A DNA stretch of 32,514 nucleotides from Blautia sp. GTDB lineage: Bacteria > Bacillota > Clostridia > Lachnospirales > Lachnospiraceae. The DNA lies in the NCBI GenBank assembly GCA_023663685.1, contig JAMPHB010000015.1, forward strand, positions 1 to 32,514. Direction: 5' to 3'. Under the pieces are notes generated by a model. That model was not told where the DNA came from. It was given only the letters and a program-made list of their open reading frames with translations, and did no database searches. A program made the translations under genes and the position numbers. Within the stretch, counting starts at the first letter, position 1; every line of letters begins with the position of its first letter. Shown piece after piece: positions 1 to 7,759 of the stretch.

Positions 1-1543
1 TCATCCCGACAATCGCGTTCATGGGGGTGCGTATATCGTGGCTCATGCTGGAAAGAAAATTCGTCTTCGCCTTGTTTGCCGCATCCGCCATATCAAGTGC
101 GCTCTGAAGCGAGGTCTGCATTTGCTCCTGCTGCCTTGCATATGCATGAGCTTTTTTGATGTAGATAACGAAGGTCAGCACGATCAAAGCGACAAAAACG
201 GCAAGCGCTATTATCACAATATAAGCATACTGCTTTAAAAAATCCTTCAGGGTAAAGGATTTGTCAATACTTACATATTGAAGCATCGTGCCTGTGATTT
301 CCTCGCTGTTGATCTGATTGATCAGCTTATCGAGTATTACGGATAAAGCCGCGGAGTCCTGATCTACCAGCAGGCAAAGCTCCTCTGTCTTGTCCAGATA
401 GCTTACTTTAAGCTCATTCGCCTTGTCATAGCCGCTCAGCTGGCGCTGGACTATGCTTGCATAGGCAATAAAGGCACCCGCCTCGCCATGATACACAGCG
501 TCGAAGGTATCCTGAAAATTATCATATTCCGTTACCGTCGCATCCGGATAATTGGCCGGAAGATAGTCCCTTAATCCGAGCGACATTTTGGGCATAGCTA
601 GGCTTGCGGTCGTATCGCTTGTGTATTCGCCGTGATAGACGATCATCATTCGGTCGGTAACAACGGCTTTTGTCTGGAGCAGGCCTTTGCTCTCGGCAAG
701 CCCGGGGTCGGAATACATCGGAAAACCGATATCAATCGTATGGTCCTTCAATGCATTCTCCATATCCCAGACATAATCGAAGCACACCGGAACGACTTCT
801 ATATCCGCAAACTCTTCCAGCTCGCGCATCAGCTCGCCCGCAAGTCCGACGGGATTGCCCTCATCGTCCTGGCCCGAAAACGGAAGATGATGGCGCGTAT
901 ATCCAAATGTCAGGGTCTTCTTCTGATGCAGCCACTCCTTCTCCTGTTCGTTCAAGGATAGCTCTGACGTTTTATTAAAATATTTCTGAAACAGCTCAAT
1001 CGTATATGTCGGAGAAACCGTATCTATTTCCTCCATCGCGGCATTCAATTCCTCAAGCAGCCCGGGATCGGATTTCCTGACGGCGAAATATCTGTCGTCC
1101 TCCAGACCCATATCCAGCGATGAAAAAAGAACCTTGTCTGCAAGGGTGACGTCTGTTTGATAAGCTCCCGCCATGATATCTATGTCGTCATTCGTAAGCA
1201 TTTGACATATTTCTTCTTTACTTCCATATACATATTCATATTGCCAGTCTGCATATCGTGCCAGCATCTGATAATAATCGTATGCGTATCCCGATTTTCT
1301 CACATCATCTGAAAAACCATCCTGAAATTCGGGTTCATCATTGTCATAATATCCGACACGCACCGTAACGGTATTTGTCCCGGGAACCGAATCAGAATTT
1401 TCGTCTGTATCAGTATTGTCAAGTGCCGCAAGAGTCACACTTTTATCTTCGTCAAAAGCAGACACAGACAACGGCGTAAAAACATTTGCGCCTACTGCCA
1501 AACAAAGAATAAGTGTACTGATAGACATTATAATTTTTTCCAT
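1..1543 (-). CDS. Sensor histidine kinase with tandem SBP_bac_3 sensors (N-terminal part, runs off window)
   Basis: Reading the minus strand from the ATG at 1541-1543 gives an open frame of 514 codons that is still open at the window edge. An N-terminal hydrophobic segment (about residues 3-24) is followed by two periplasmic-binding-protein type 3 modules (about 58-180 and 195-405). A membrane helix lies near 430-452, then a short linker, then a HisKA dimerisation motif FLSSMSHDIRTPMNAIVGM whose phospho-accepting histidine is residue 502. The ATPase domain and any receiver domain lie outside the window. Proteins of this build sense small extracellular ligands such as amino acids through the solute-binding modules and phosphorylate a response regulator; here the ligand is unknown. 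A good ribosome site (AGGAGGG) lies six bases upstream of the start. The gene is divergent from the lipoprotein gene at 1886. Confidence 0.9.
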   Translation of the reverse strand, partial: MEKIIMSISTLILCLAVGANVFTPLSVSAFDEDKSVTLAALDNTDTDENSDSVPGTNTVTVRVGYYDNDEPEFQDGFSDDVRKSGYAYDYYQMLARYADWQYEYVYGSKEEICQMLTNDDIDIMAGAYQTDVTLADKVLFSSLDMGLEDDRYFAVRKSDPGLLEELNAAMEEIDTVSPTYTIELFQKYFNKTSELSLNEQEKEWLHQKKTLTFGYTRHHLPFSGQDDEGNPVGLAGELMRELEEFADIEVVPVCFDYVWDMENALKDHTIDIGFPMYSDPGLAESKGLLQTKAVVTDRMMIVYHGEYTSDTTASLAMPKMSLGLRDYLPANYPDATVTEYDNFQDTFDAVYHGEAGAFIAYASIVQRQLSGYDKANELKVSYLDKTEELCLLVDQDSAALSVILDKLINQINSEEITGTMLQYVSIDKSFTLKDFLKQYAYIVIIALAVFVALIVLTFVIYIKKAHAYARQQEQMQTSLQSALDMADAANKAKTNFLSSMSHDIRTPMNAIVGM

Positions 1544-1612
1544 GACGCCCTCCTGATGGTTTATTAAAATAGTGTTCAACTGTTCGTAAAAATCATTCGA
1601 TAAATATTTTTG

Positions 1613-1641
1613 ACTATAACATAATCAGACAACTTTTTCAA
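1613..1641 (-). promoter_or_regulatory. Promoter of the histidine kinase gene
   Basis: On the minus strand TTGAAA (1636-1641) is followed after exactly 17 bases by TATAGT (1613-1618). A TG one base upstream of the -10 box makes it an extended -10. It lies about 70 bases upstream of the kinase start codon. This is a sequence match to the housekeeping sigma consensus, not a mapped start. Confidence 0.6.
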
Positions 1642-1675
1642 TCACTCAGGAACACAGTTTTCATGCCATGATTAC

Positions 1676-1709
1676 AAAAGGAGCTTTCCATTTTGGGATG
1701 GCTCTTTTT
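1676..1709. terminator. Hairpin with T-run in the divergent intergenic region
   Basis: Arms 1676-1684 and 1701-1709 pair over nine bases with one G-U pair. An inner TTCCA/TGGGA stem sits inside, and on the plus strand the hairpin ends in five Ts. It looks like an intrinsic terminator, but it lies between two divergent genes, so no obvious transcript should end here. The rest of 1544-1885 holds the two promoters and no recognisable gene. Confidence 0.4.
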
Positions 1710-1737
1710 AAAAAAGTGATAAAAAATGGATAAGTCC

Positions 1738-1767
1738 TTGACAAGCTGCAACAAGAATAGCTACATT
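1738..1767 (+). promoter_or_regulatory. Probable promoter of the lipoprotein-PAP2 pair
   Basis: A perfect TTGACA (1738-1743) is followed after 18 bases by TACATT (1762-1767, four of six matches). The start would give a leader of about 110 bases before the ATG at 1886. A second AT-rich stretch nearer the gene (TGGTATTAT near 1847-1855) is an alternative -10. Confidence 0.45.
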
Positions 1768-1885
1768 ATAACAATAGCAGAAATGATTTCCAAAGCCCGA
1801 TGCATAGAACTGGAATTTTCGTTCATACTATCTCTGTAATGCCGGTGGTATTATATACATTTTATTTGTGAAGGAGATCAGTAGA

Positions 1886-2287
1886 ATGAAAAAGATGAGA
1901 GTATTTGTGATGAGCTGTCTTCTGGCAGCGAGCATGTGCGTGTTTGCAGCCTGCGGAACGGGCGACGGCGATGGAACGACAAATGGGACGACCAACGGAA
2001 CGACGAATGGGACAACCAACGGGACTACGAACAATGGCAACGGAACGACCAACGGAACGACCAACAACGGGACGACCAACGGGACTACGAACAATGGCAA
2101 TGGAACGACCAGCAATGGCAACGGCACGAACGGCGACGGTAATCTGGGCGATGACCTGAGCGATATCGGAGACGATGTGATGAACGGTGTAGAGGATGCG
2201 GGCGGCGCAATCGTGGATGGCGTTGAGGACATGACCGGAGGGAACTCCAGTCAGTCAGGCACTGGCAACTCTACAACTGCACGGTAA
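1886..2287 (+). CDS. Repeat-rich surface lipoprotein (NGTT repeats)
   Basis: A 133-residue protein with a lipoprotein signal: positively charged MKKMR start, hydrophobic core, and lipobox ending VFAAC, with Cys23 as the probable lipidated residue. The mature protein is mainly tandem Asn-Gly-Thr-Thr repeats (about residues 30-82). After these comes an acidic tail alternating Gly, Asp and Asp-Asp pairs and ending in a Ser/Thr/Asn-rich stretch. It has no catalytic motif; it is probably an unstructured wall-spanning lipoprotein. The ATG at 1886 is chosen because AAGGAG (1871-1876) lies nine bases upstream; an in-frame GTG at 1868 lies upstream of that ribosome site and is unlikely. Similar NGT-rich lipoproteins of unknown function are common in Lachnospiraceae. 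The stop is followed after eight bases by the PAP2 gene, so the two are probably co-transcribed. Confidence 0.8.
   Translation: MKKMRVFVMSCLLAASMCVFAACGTGDGDGTTNGTTNGTTNGTTNGTTNNGNGTTNGTTNNGTTNGTTNNGNGTTSNGNGTNGDGNLGDDLSDIGDDVMNGVEDAGGAIVDGVEDMTGGNSSQSGTGNSTTAR
1975..2136 (+). repeat. Minisatellite of 12-bp units encoding NGTT
   Basis: The DNA consists of near-identical 12-base units of the form AAYGGRACNACN, with occasional 3- or 9-base insertions of AAC or AATGGCAAC. All variation keeps the reading frame, so the repeat number can change without breaking the protein. Confidence 0.85.
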
Positions 2288-2295
2288 GGAGCTTT

Positions 2296-2802
2296 ATGCA
2301 GACAGCAACCTATGAGAAAATGACTCAGCCATTTCGCGAACAGCCGAAACTGGCTAAGTCAGTACATACGACAAACAAAATATTGGCGGGGCTTGTGTTT
2401 CTCGCCTATCCCCTGCTGCTGGGATACCTTCTTTGGGCGCGGGAGCGGACACTGTATCTGTCCATCGTCGTGCCGCTGGACGGATTTATCATCGTGAGCT
2501 TTATGAGGCGCATCATCAACCGTCCGAGACCCTACGAGAAATTCGGATTTTCTCCGGCGATTCCCAAAGATACGAAAGGCAGATCCTTCCCCAGCAGGCA
2601 TGTATTCTCCGCCGCTGTGATTGCGGTGACCTTTCTGGTGCAGGGGGAGCCTGTGCTGGTGGGGACTGGCGTCTTTCTTTTGCTCTGCGCCCTTATGCTT
2701 GGAGTCCTCCGGGTGCTCTCGGGCGTCCACTATATCAGTGATGTTCTGGGGGCTCTGGTGTGCGCCGGAATTGGCTGGGCGTCATATTGTATTTTGCTTT
2801 GA
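2296..2802 (+). CDS. PAP2-superfamily membrane phosphatase
   Basis: A 168-residue integral membrane protein of the type 2 phosphatidic acid phosphatase superfamily, which dephosphorylates lipid phosphates (phosphatidate, undecaprenyl diphosphate or similar) at the membrane. All three signature motifs are visible: RRIINRPRP (near 71-79), PSRH with catalytic His102, and RVLSGVHYISD with His145 and Asp149. Four or five hydrophobic segments surround them. The ribosome site AAGGAG overlaps the stop of the upstream lipoprotein gene. The last 68 bases, which include the Asp149 codon, overlap the 3' end of the convergent AraC gene on the other strand. The exact substrate cannot be told from sequence. 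Confidence 0.9.
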   Translation: MQTATYEKMTQPFREQPKLAKSVHTTNKILAGLVFLAYPLLLGYLLWARERTLYLSIVVPLDGFIIVSFMRRIINRPRPYEKFGFSPAIPKDTKGRSFPSRHVFSAAVIAVTFLVQGEPVLVGTGVFLLLCALMLGVLRVLSGVHYISDVLGALVCAGIGWASYCILL

Positions 2803-3628
2803 AAGCCCGGTTAAAATAAGAGAGATTGTCAAAGCCGACCTCCGCCGCAATGTCCAGAATCGCGGAATCCGAGGCGGTCAGGAGGCGGGACGCCATGGTC
2901 AGGCGGTAGTCCTTCAAGTATTCGATGAAGGAAGTGCCCATGGTATCCTTGAAGTAGCGCATGAAGTGGGAATCGGAAAAATCCACAGAGGCCGCCACGT
3001 CTGCAATGGTGATCTTGTTCATGTAGTTGTTTTCGATGTATTTAAGAACGACCTTCATCTTGTCCAAAGCCTTGCGGTTGGCGCTGGAATGGCTCAGATT
3101 CCGGCAGCGGTTGCTCAGGACAAAAAAGAACTGGAAGAGCTGGCTTTTGATGTAGAGCTCGTAGCCCTGCGGCTTCGTCTTGCAGATCTCGTCGCAGGCG
3201 TCCACGGGGGCAGCCAGATCCTCGTAGTAGGGGTACACCGGGGTAAAGAGCGTGGGAACCGTAATCTTCCCGGATATCAGCGGCTGCAGAAAATCCGTGC
3301 CGCAGCTGTCCGCCTGCCGGGGGAGCAGCATACTGGGATGGAACATGATGTTTTCGTATTCCATGGAATTCTCCCCGAGCTGTTCAATGGAGTGAAGCTG
3401 ACCCGGAAGAATCAGAAGGATGGAGGGCCCCTTCACCGCATAGGGGCGGAAGTCCACGGTCACAAGCCCGGTTCCCTTTTTGGCATAGACCAGCTCAATC
3501 TCTTCATGCCAGTGGAGGGGAACCCGGGGAAAATCCAGCGGAATGGAGCAAAGGTAGGTATTGTAGGGGAATACAATGTCCCCGTGCGTGACATTTTCCT
3601 GATAATTTTCGTATTCTAGGATATTCAT
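2735..3628 (-). CDS. AraC-family transcriptional regulator with cupin sensor domain
   Basis: A 297-residue regulator. The N-terminal half (about residues 15-150) is a cupin-type ligand-binding domain with the typical HWHEEIELVY strand. The C-terminal 100 residues form the paired helix-turn-helix DNA-binding domain (ITIADVAASVDFSDSHFMRYF, then LDIAAEVGFDNLSYFNRAFK). Such proteins usually control sugar or glycan use genes; the target here is unknown. The ribosome site before the start at 3628 is weak (purine-rich GAGAGAG at a distance). The last residues of the second HTH helix and the tail are encoded antisense to the PAP2 gene end. Confidence 0.9.
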   Translation of the reverse strand: MNILEYENYQENVTHGDIVFPYNTYLCSIPLDFPRVPLHWHEEIELVYAKKGTGLVTVDFRPYAVKGPSILLILPGQLHSIEQLGENSMEYENIMFHPSMLLPRQADSCGTDFLQPLISGKITVPTLFTPVYPYYEDLAAPVDACDEICKTKPQGYELYIKSQLFQFFFVLSNRCRNLSHSSANRKALDKMKVVLKYIENNYMNKITIADVAASVDFSDSHFMRYFKDTMGTSFIEYLKDYRLTMASRLLTASDSAILDIAAEVGFDNLSYFNRAFKAKYNMTPSQFRRTPEPPEHH

Positions 3629-3955
3629 AATAGTATTCTGCTAATTCTCTCTCTCAATATATGTGTCGGCGCCATCAGAGCCCTTACCCTAAAATGTATC
3701 ATAAGCGCTCTGTATTTTCAAGATTTATTTCTGCTGTTTCTTGCGTGCCCGCCAGCATTTTTTGCTTGTGGAAAACTGACAATTCGGGGGAGCTAAAATT
3801 GGTGATTTCGTATAGGCAGGAAAAAGAAAGAGCAAAAAATGATAGGATTGTATTAGTTTGTGCGTGAATATGACAAGAATAAACAAAGCAGATGGAATAT
3901 ACTGGTGATTAGTAAATTGGTAACTCATTAAGCGAATTCTTGGGAGGGAATGACA
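3629..3955. other. Intergenic region between araC-type gene and glgP
   Basis: About 320 bases between divergent genes. I see no convincing gene; short open frames here have no ribosome site and no recognisable content. A TATACT at 3898-3903 could be a -10 for glgP, but the nearest -35-like ATGACA (3870-3875) is 22 bases away, too far for a normal promoter. The GGGAGGG at 3942-3948 is the glgP ribosome site. Confidence 0.4.
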
Positions 3956-6208
3956 ATGACACTAGCAAAGGCCGTATCAATGAAGTATAACAAGACCATT
4001 GAGAAGTGCAGCAATCAGGAGATTTACTGTGCACTTTTAGACATGGTCAAGGAGCTGGCGAAGGAGAAGGAGAGCAATGAGGGGAAGAAGAAGCTCTACT
4101 ATATCTCCGCCGAGTTTCTGATTGGAAAGCTGCTCTCCAACAACCTGATCAATCTGGGCGTTTACGATGCAGTGAAATCCGAGCTGGAGGCTTCCGGCAA
4201 GAGCATCGGGGATATCGAGGAGGTAGAGCTGGAGCCCTCCTTAGGAAACGGCGGACTGGGACGTCTGGCAGCCTGTTTTCTGGATTCCATTGCGACGCTG
4301 GGGCTCAACGGCGACGGCGTTGGCCTGAATTACCACTATGGACTGTTTAAGCAGGTATTTGAGAACCGTCTGCAGAAGGAGACCCCGAATCCGTGGATTA
4401 CCGAGCAGAGCTGGCTGACTAAGACCGAGACAAGCTATCCGGTGCAGTTCGGCGGCTTTACCGTACAGTCCAGACTGTATGATATTGATGTAGTCGGCTA
4501 CAACAACCGCACCACGAAGCTCCATCTCTTCGATATTGAGTCGGTAGATGAGAGCATGGTCGGAGACACCATAGACTTCAATAAAGAAGATATCGCGAAG
4601 AACCTGACGCTGTTTTTGTACCCTGACGATTCGGACGACAAGGGACGCCTGCTTCGCGTGTACCAGCAGTACTTCATGGTCAGCAATGCCGCGAGACTGA
4701 TTCTTGACGAGGCGGAGGCAAAGGGCTCGAACCTGCATGACCTCGCGGATTACGCGGCAATCCAGATCAACGATACCCACCCGTCCATGGTGATCCCGGA
4801 GCTGATCCGTCTCCTGCAGGAAAGAGGAATCCTGATGGACGAGGCGATTCAGATTGTTTCAAAGGTATGCGCTTACACGAACCACACGATTCTTGCGGAG
4901 GCGCTTGAGAAGTGGCCGATTCACTTTTTGGACAAGGCGGTTCCCCAGCTCATGCCGATCATTCGCGAGCTGGACAATCAGGTGCGCAGCAAGGTGAGCG
5001 ACGAGACTACCTACATTATCAAGGACGGTCTGGTGCATATGGCGCACATGGATATCCACTACGGCTACAGTGTAAACGGCGTGGCGTATCTGCATACCGA
5101 GATTTTGAAGGATTCCGAGCTCAACAATTTCTACAAGCTCTATCCGAAGAAGTTCAACAACAAGACTAACGGCATCACCTTCCGCCGCTGGCTCATGCTC
5201 TGCAACCCGGAGCTGTCTGCGATGATCACCGGGCTGATTGGCGAGGGCTGGAAGAAAGACGCCAACGAGCTGGAGAAGCTGGGCAACTATGTGAACGACG
5301 ATGCAGTGCTGGAAAAGCTGTTAGCGGTCAAGGAAGGCAGAAAGGCTGATTTGAAGCAGTATTTAAAGCACACGCAGGGCATGGAGCTCGACGAGCACGC
5401 CATCTACGATGTGCAGGTAAAGCGTCTCCACGAGTACAAGAGACAGCAGATGAACGCGCTGTATGTGATCTACAAGTACTTTGAAATCAAGGAGGGCAAA
5501 AAGCCTAAGACGCCGATCAACGTATTTTTCGGCGCAAAGGCGGCTCCGGCATACACGATTGCGAAGGATATCATTCACCTGATCCTCTGCCTGCAGCAGA
5601 TCATCAACAATGACCCGGAGGTGAGCCCTTACCTTAAGGTGTTCATGGTAGAGAACTACAACGTGACGCTGGCGGAGAAGCTGATTCCTGCCTGCGATAT
5701 CTCCGAGCAGATTTCCCTCGCTTCCAAGGAGGCGTCCGGAACCAGCAACATGAAGTTCATGCTGAACGGAGCGGTGACGCTTGGAACCATGGACGGAGCG
5801 AATGTGGAGATTGCGGAGCTTGTGGGAGAGGACAACATCTTTACCTTCGGAGAGGACAGCCAGACCGTTATCGACCGTTATGCGAGAGGCGACTACAAGT
5901 CGAAGGATTACTACGATGAGAACGAGGATCTGCAGAAGGCGGTGGACTTCATCGTGAGCGACACGGTAAAGGCCGTGGGCAACAGCGACAGCTTAGAGCG
6001 TCTGTACAACGAGCTTTTGAATAAGGACTGGTTTATGACCTTCCCGGACTTCGATGCTTATGTAGAGGCAAGGGAAAAGACCTATGAGGCGTACAACGAC
6101 CGCAAGGCGTGGGCAAAGAAGATGCTGGTGAACATCAGCAAGGCAGGCTTCTTCTCGTCTGACCGCACAATCGAACAGTATAATAAAGAAATCTGGAAAT
6201 TGAGCTAG
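3956..6208 (+). CDS. glgP: Glycogen/starch (alpha-glucan) phosphorylase
   Basis: A 750-residue glycosyltransferase family 35 enzyme that releases glucose-1-phosphate from the non-reducing ends of alpha-1,4-glucans in the cytoplasm. N-terminal [17 protein letters not shown] and [19 protein letters not shown] are family signatures. QINDTHPSM and [13 protein letters not shown] follow. The pyridoxal-phosphate site [19 protein letters not shown] carries the Schiff-base lysine at about residue 600. The length is near that of clostridial enzymes and shorter than E. coli GlgP. Two in-frame ATGs stand close together (3950 and 3956). The GGGAGGG ribosome site ends only one base before the first and seven before the second, so 3956 is preferred. 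It stands alone, away from other glycogen genes, divergent from an AraC regulator. Confidence 0.96.
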   Translation: MTLAKAVSMKYNKTIEKCSNQEIYCALLDMVKELAKEKESNEGKKKLYYISAEFLIGKLLSNNLINLGVYDAVKSELEASGKSIGDIEEVELEPSLGNGGLGRLAACFLDSIATLGLNGDGVGLNYHYGLFKQVFENRLQKETPNPWITEQSWLTKTETSYPVQFGGFTVQSRLYDIDVVGYNNRTTKLHLFDIESVDESMVGDTIDFNKEDIAKNLTLFLYPDDSDDKGRLLRVYQQYFMVSNAARLILDEAEAKGSNLHDLADYAAIQINDTHPSMVIPELIRLLQERGILMDEAIQIVSKVCAYTNHTILAEALEKWPIHFLDKAVPQLMPIIRELDNQVRSKVSDETTYIIKDGLVHMAHMDIHYGYSVNGVAYLHTEILKDSELNNFYKLYPKKFNNKTNGITFRRWLMLCNPELSAMITGLIGEGWKKDANELEKLGNYVNDDAVLEKLLAVKEGRKADLKQYLKHTQGMELDEHAIYDVQVKRLHEYKRQQMNALYVIYKYFEIKEGKKPKTPINVFFGAKAAPAYTIAKDIIHLILCLQQIINNDPEVSPYLKVFMVENYNVTLAEKLIPACDISEQISLASKEASGTSNMKFMLNGAVTLGTMDGANVEIAELVGEDNIFTFGEDSQTVIDRYARGDYKSKDYYDENEDLQKAVDFIVSDTVKAVGNSDSLERLYNELLNKDWFMTFPDFDAYVEAREKTYEAYNDRKAWAKKMLVNISKAGFFSSDRTIEQYNKEIWKLS

Positions 6209-6218
6209 AATTAGGAAT

Positions 6219-6248
6219 AATGCCCTATTCCCAAAGGAATGGGGCATT
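6219..6248 (+). other. Strong hairpin without T-run after glgP
   Basis: Thirteen base pairs (arms 6219-6231 and 6236-6248, one G-U pair) close a CAAA loop eleven bases after the glgP stop. No U-tract follows, so it is not a classical terminator. It may stabilise the 3' end or reduce read-through into the downstream gene. Confidence 0.6.
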
Positions 6249-6250
6249 GA

Positions 6251-6263
6251 TATACTGAGTATA
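6251..6263. promoter_or_regulatory. Palindrome TATACTGAGTATA upstream of DUF4190 gene
   Basis: A perfect inverted repeat of six bases around one G, between the glgP hairpin and the ribosome site (AAGGAGG, 6272-6278) of the next gene. It could be a small operator or a -10 element; no clear -35 was found. Confidence 0.25.
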
Positions 6264-6287
6264 CACATTTTAAGGAGGAATTTAGTT

Positions 6288-6650
6288 ATGTCTGATATGA
6301 ACAACTACGGTACAAATGACCAGCAGAATTATGGCACGCAGGGCGGGGATTACAGCCAGCAGAGCTACGGCTATACCGGAGCGCCGGTGCAGGAGGAGAA
6401 AAAGGGCTTGTCCATCGCGTCCCTCGTATTGGGAATCTGCGGTTTCATTGCATGGTGCATACCGCTGATCGGCTATCCGGTTACGATTGTGGGCATTATC
6501 TGTGGCGTGCTTGGCATGAAGAAGGGGGGAAGGACAATGGCGATTGTCGGGATTGTCCTCTCTGGCATCACCCTGTTTCTCACCCTTGGCAATTCTATTT
6601 TGGGTGCATATATTGCTGCGAGTGGTGCTCTGAATGGCCTGACTTACTAA
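6288..6650 (+). CDS. Small DUF4190-type membrane protein
   Basis: A 120-residue protein with a Gln/Asn/Gly/Tyr-rich, probably unstructured N-terminus (about 1-40). Two membrane helices follow, near 45-76 and 83-110, separated by a short GMKKGGR loop. This matches the DUF4190 pattern of small Gram-positive membrane proteins of unknown function. The ribosome site AAGGAGG is ten bases before the ATG. A terminator follows, so with glgP it forms at most a two-gene unit. Confidence 0.75.
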   Translation: MSDMNNYGTNDQQNYGTQGGDYSQQSYGYTGAPVQEEKKGLSIASLVLGICGFIAWCIPLIGYPVTIVGIICGVLGMKKGGRTMAIVGIVLSGITLFLTLGNSILGAYIAASGALNGLTY

Positions 6651-6671
6651 CTACTAACAGGAGCGGCATGG

Positions 6672-6710
6672 GCTGTCTGTCCGTCGGTGAGACGGGCAGG
6701 CGGCTTTATT
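6672..6710 (+). terminator. Rho-independent terminator after the DUF4190 gene
   Basis: Fourteen paired bases including several G-U pairs (6672-6685 with 6691-6704) close a GGTGA loop and are followed by TTTATT. It separates the DUF4190 gene from the TPR lipoprotein. Confidence 0.65.
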
Positions 6711-6746
6711 CATATCATGGGAAAGACCTACTTGCAGGAGAATGGG

Positions 6747-7724
6747 ATGAGAGCAGAATGTGACAACCGAAGAACAAAATTTATGCGGGTAAATGCGCTG
6801 CTTTTTGCGGCGCTGCTGGCACTGGCCGCCTGCGGGAAGGCGGACGATACCGAGATCGATGCTTACCGGCAGTATGGCATCAACTGTCTGGAGGGCGGCA
6901 AATATCCCGAGGCCGTCGAGGCGTTTCAGAGTGCCTTAAACCAGTCGAAGGGGCGTGTGGGGGAGAAGGAGCTGGATATCTGCTTCTACAAGGCAAGAGC
7001 CCAGTATCTCGGCGGAGATGCGGATGCCGCGATGGAGACCTACAATGCCGTGATTGAATACAACGGCGATGCGCGGGCATACTATCTGCGCGGCAGTCTG
7101 TATTTTGACCTGGGGGATTCCGCGAAGGCGCTGGCGGATTATAAGACCGCCATAGAGGAGGCGCAGAACAATTATGAGCTTTACATAGGAATCTATGGCA
7201 AGATGAGCGAAAACGGGCTTGCGGCGGACGGGCAGCAGTATCTGAATCAGGCGATGGAGATCAAGGGGGAAAAGGCGGAGGACTGTCTCTACAAGGGCAG
7301 AATCAGCTATCTTTTGGAGGATTACGGGAGCGCCGTCACCTATCTGAAAAAGGCGCTGGAGGGTGAGGAGCCCCTTGCCGCCTATTATCTCGGGCAGACC
7401 TATGAGGCTATGGGGGATTCCGCCAGTGCCAGGATCTATATCCAGCAGTATTTAGACAGCGGCACGGCCACCTCCTACGACCTCTATGAGCTCGGAACAC
7501 AGGAGCAGGCAAACGGGAACTATGCGCAGGCTCTCGTGTACTTTAACGCGGGACTTCAGATGGAGGAGGTTCCCAATAAGCAGAATCTTATGAAAAGCGC
7601 AATCGCGGCTTACGAGTACAGCGGTGATTTTGCTTCCGCCAAAAAGCTTTTGGCGGACTATGTAAAGCAGTACCCCTCGGACGAGGCGGCGCAGAAGGAG
7701 AGCACCTTTTTAGAGACACGGTAG
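6747..7724 (+). CDS. TPR-repeat lipoprotein
   Basis: A 325-residue exported lipoprotein: signal MRVNALLFAALLALAAC with the lipobox LAAC, then tetratricopeptide repeats over nearly all of the mature chain. Each repeat shows the usual W/Y-G-A-Y-P alternation, for example YGINCLEGGKYPEAVEAFQ and AYYLRGSLYFDLGDSAKAL. TPR lipoproteins serve as scaffolds for protein assemblies on the outer face of the membrane; the partner is unknown. The ATG at 6747 is preferred because AGGAG (6736-6740) lies six bases before it. A GTG further upstream lies inside the terminator hairpin and cannot be right. An internal ATG at 6783 directly before the hydrophobic signal is an alternative start. The stop codon lies inside a small hairpin; hflX starts 35 bases later. 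Confidence 0.85.
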   Translation: MRAECDNRRTKFMRVNALLFAALLALAACGKADDTEIDAYRQYGINCLEGGKYPEAVEAFQSALNQSKGRVGEKELDICFYKARAQYLGGDADAAMETYNAVIEYNGDARAYYLRGSLYFDLGDSAKALADYKTAIEEAQNNYELYIGIYGKMSENGLAADGQQYLNQAMEIKGEKAEDCLYKGRISYLLEDYGSAVTYLKKALEGEEPLAAYYLGQTYEAMGDSASARIYIQQYLDSGTATSYDLYELGTQEQANGNYAQALVYFNAGLQMEEVPNKQNLMKSAIAAYEYSGDFASAKKLLADYVKQYPSDEAAQKESTFLETR

Positions 7725-7736
7725 GAAGCGTGTCTC
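7713..7736 (+). other. Perfect 8-bp hairpin spanning the TPR gene stop
   Basis: GAGACACG and CGTGTCTC pair perfectly around an eight-base loop that contains the stop codon. No T-run follows. It may affect read-through or mRNA processing between the TPR gene and hflX. Confidence 0.4.
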
Positions 7737-7759
7737 CTGAGGTGGGAGAAGGAGGGGAT

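Noticed and set aside
1975-2136. Possible CRISPR-like repeat array
   Set aside because: The units are 12 bases, contiguous, without spacers, and lie in frame in a coding gene.
1828-2232. Long minus-strand reading with Val-Pro-Leu repeats
   Set aside because: It is the reverse reading of the NGTT repeat gene; the low-complexity DNA keeps several frames open. The plus strand has the ribosome site and lipoprotein signal.
2699-3619. Plus-strand 306-residue open frame opposite the AraC gene
   Set aside because: The minus strand encodes a clear cupin plus double HTH protein; the plus reading has no motif or ribosome site.
3661-3867. 68-residue plus-strand open frame between araC-type gene and glgP
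   Set aside because: No ribosome site, no recognisable content, and it lies in a divergent promoter region.
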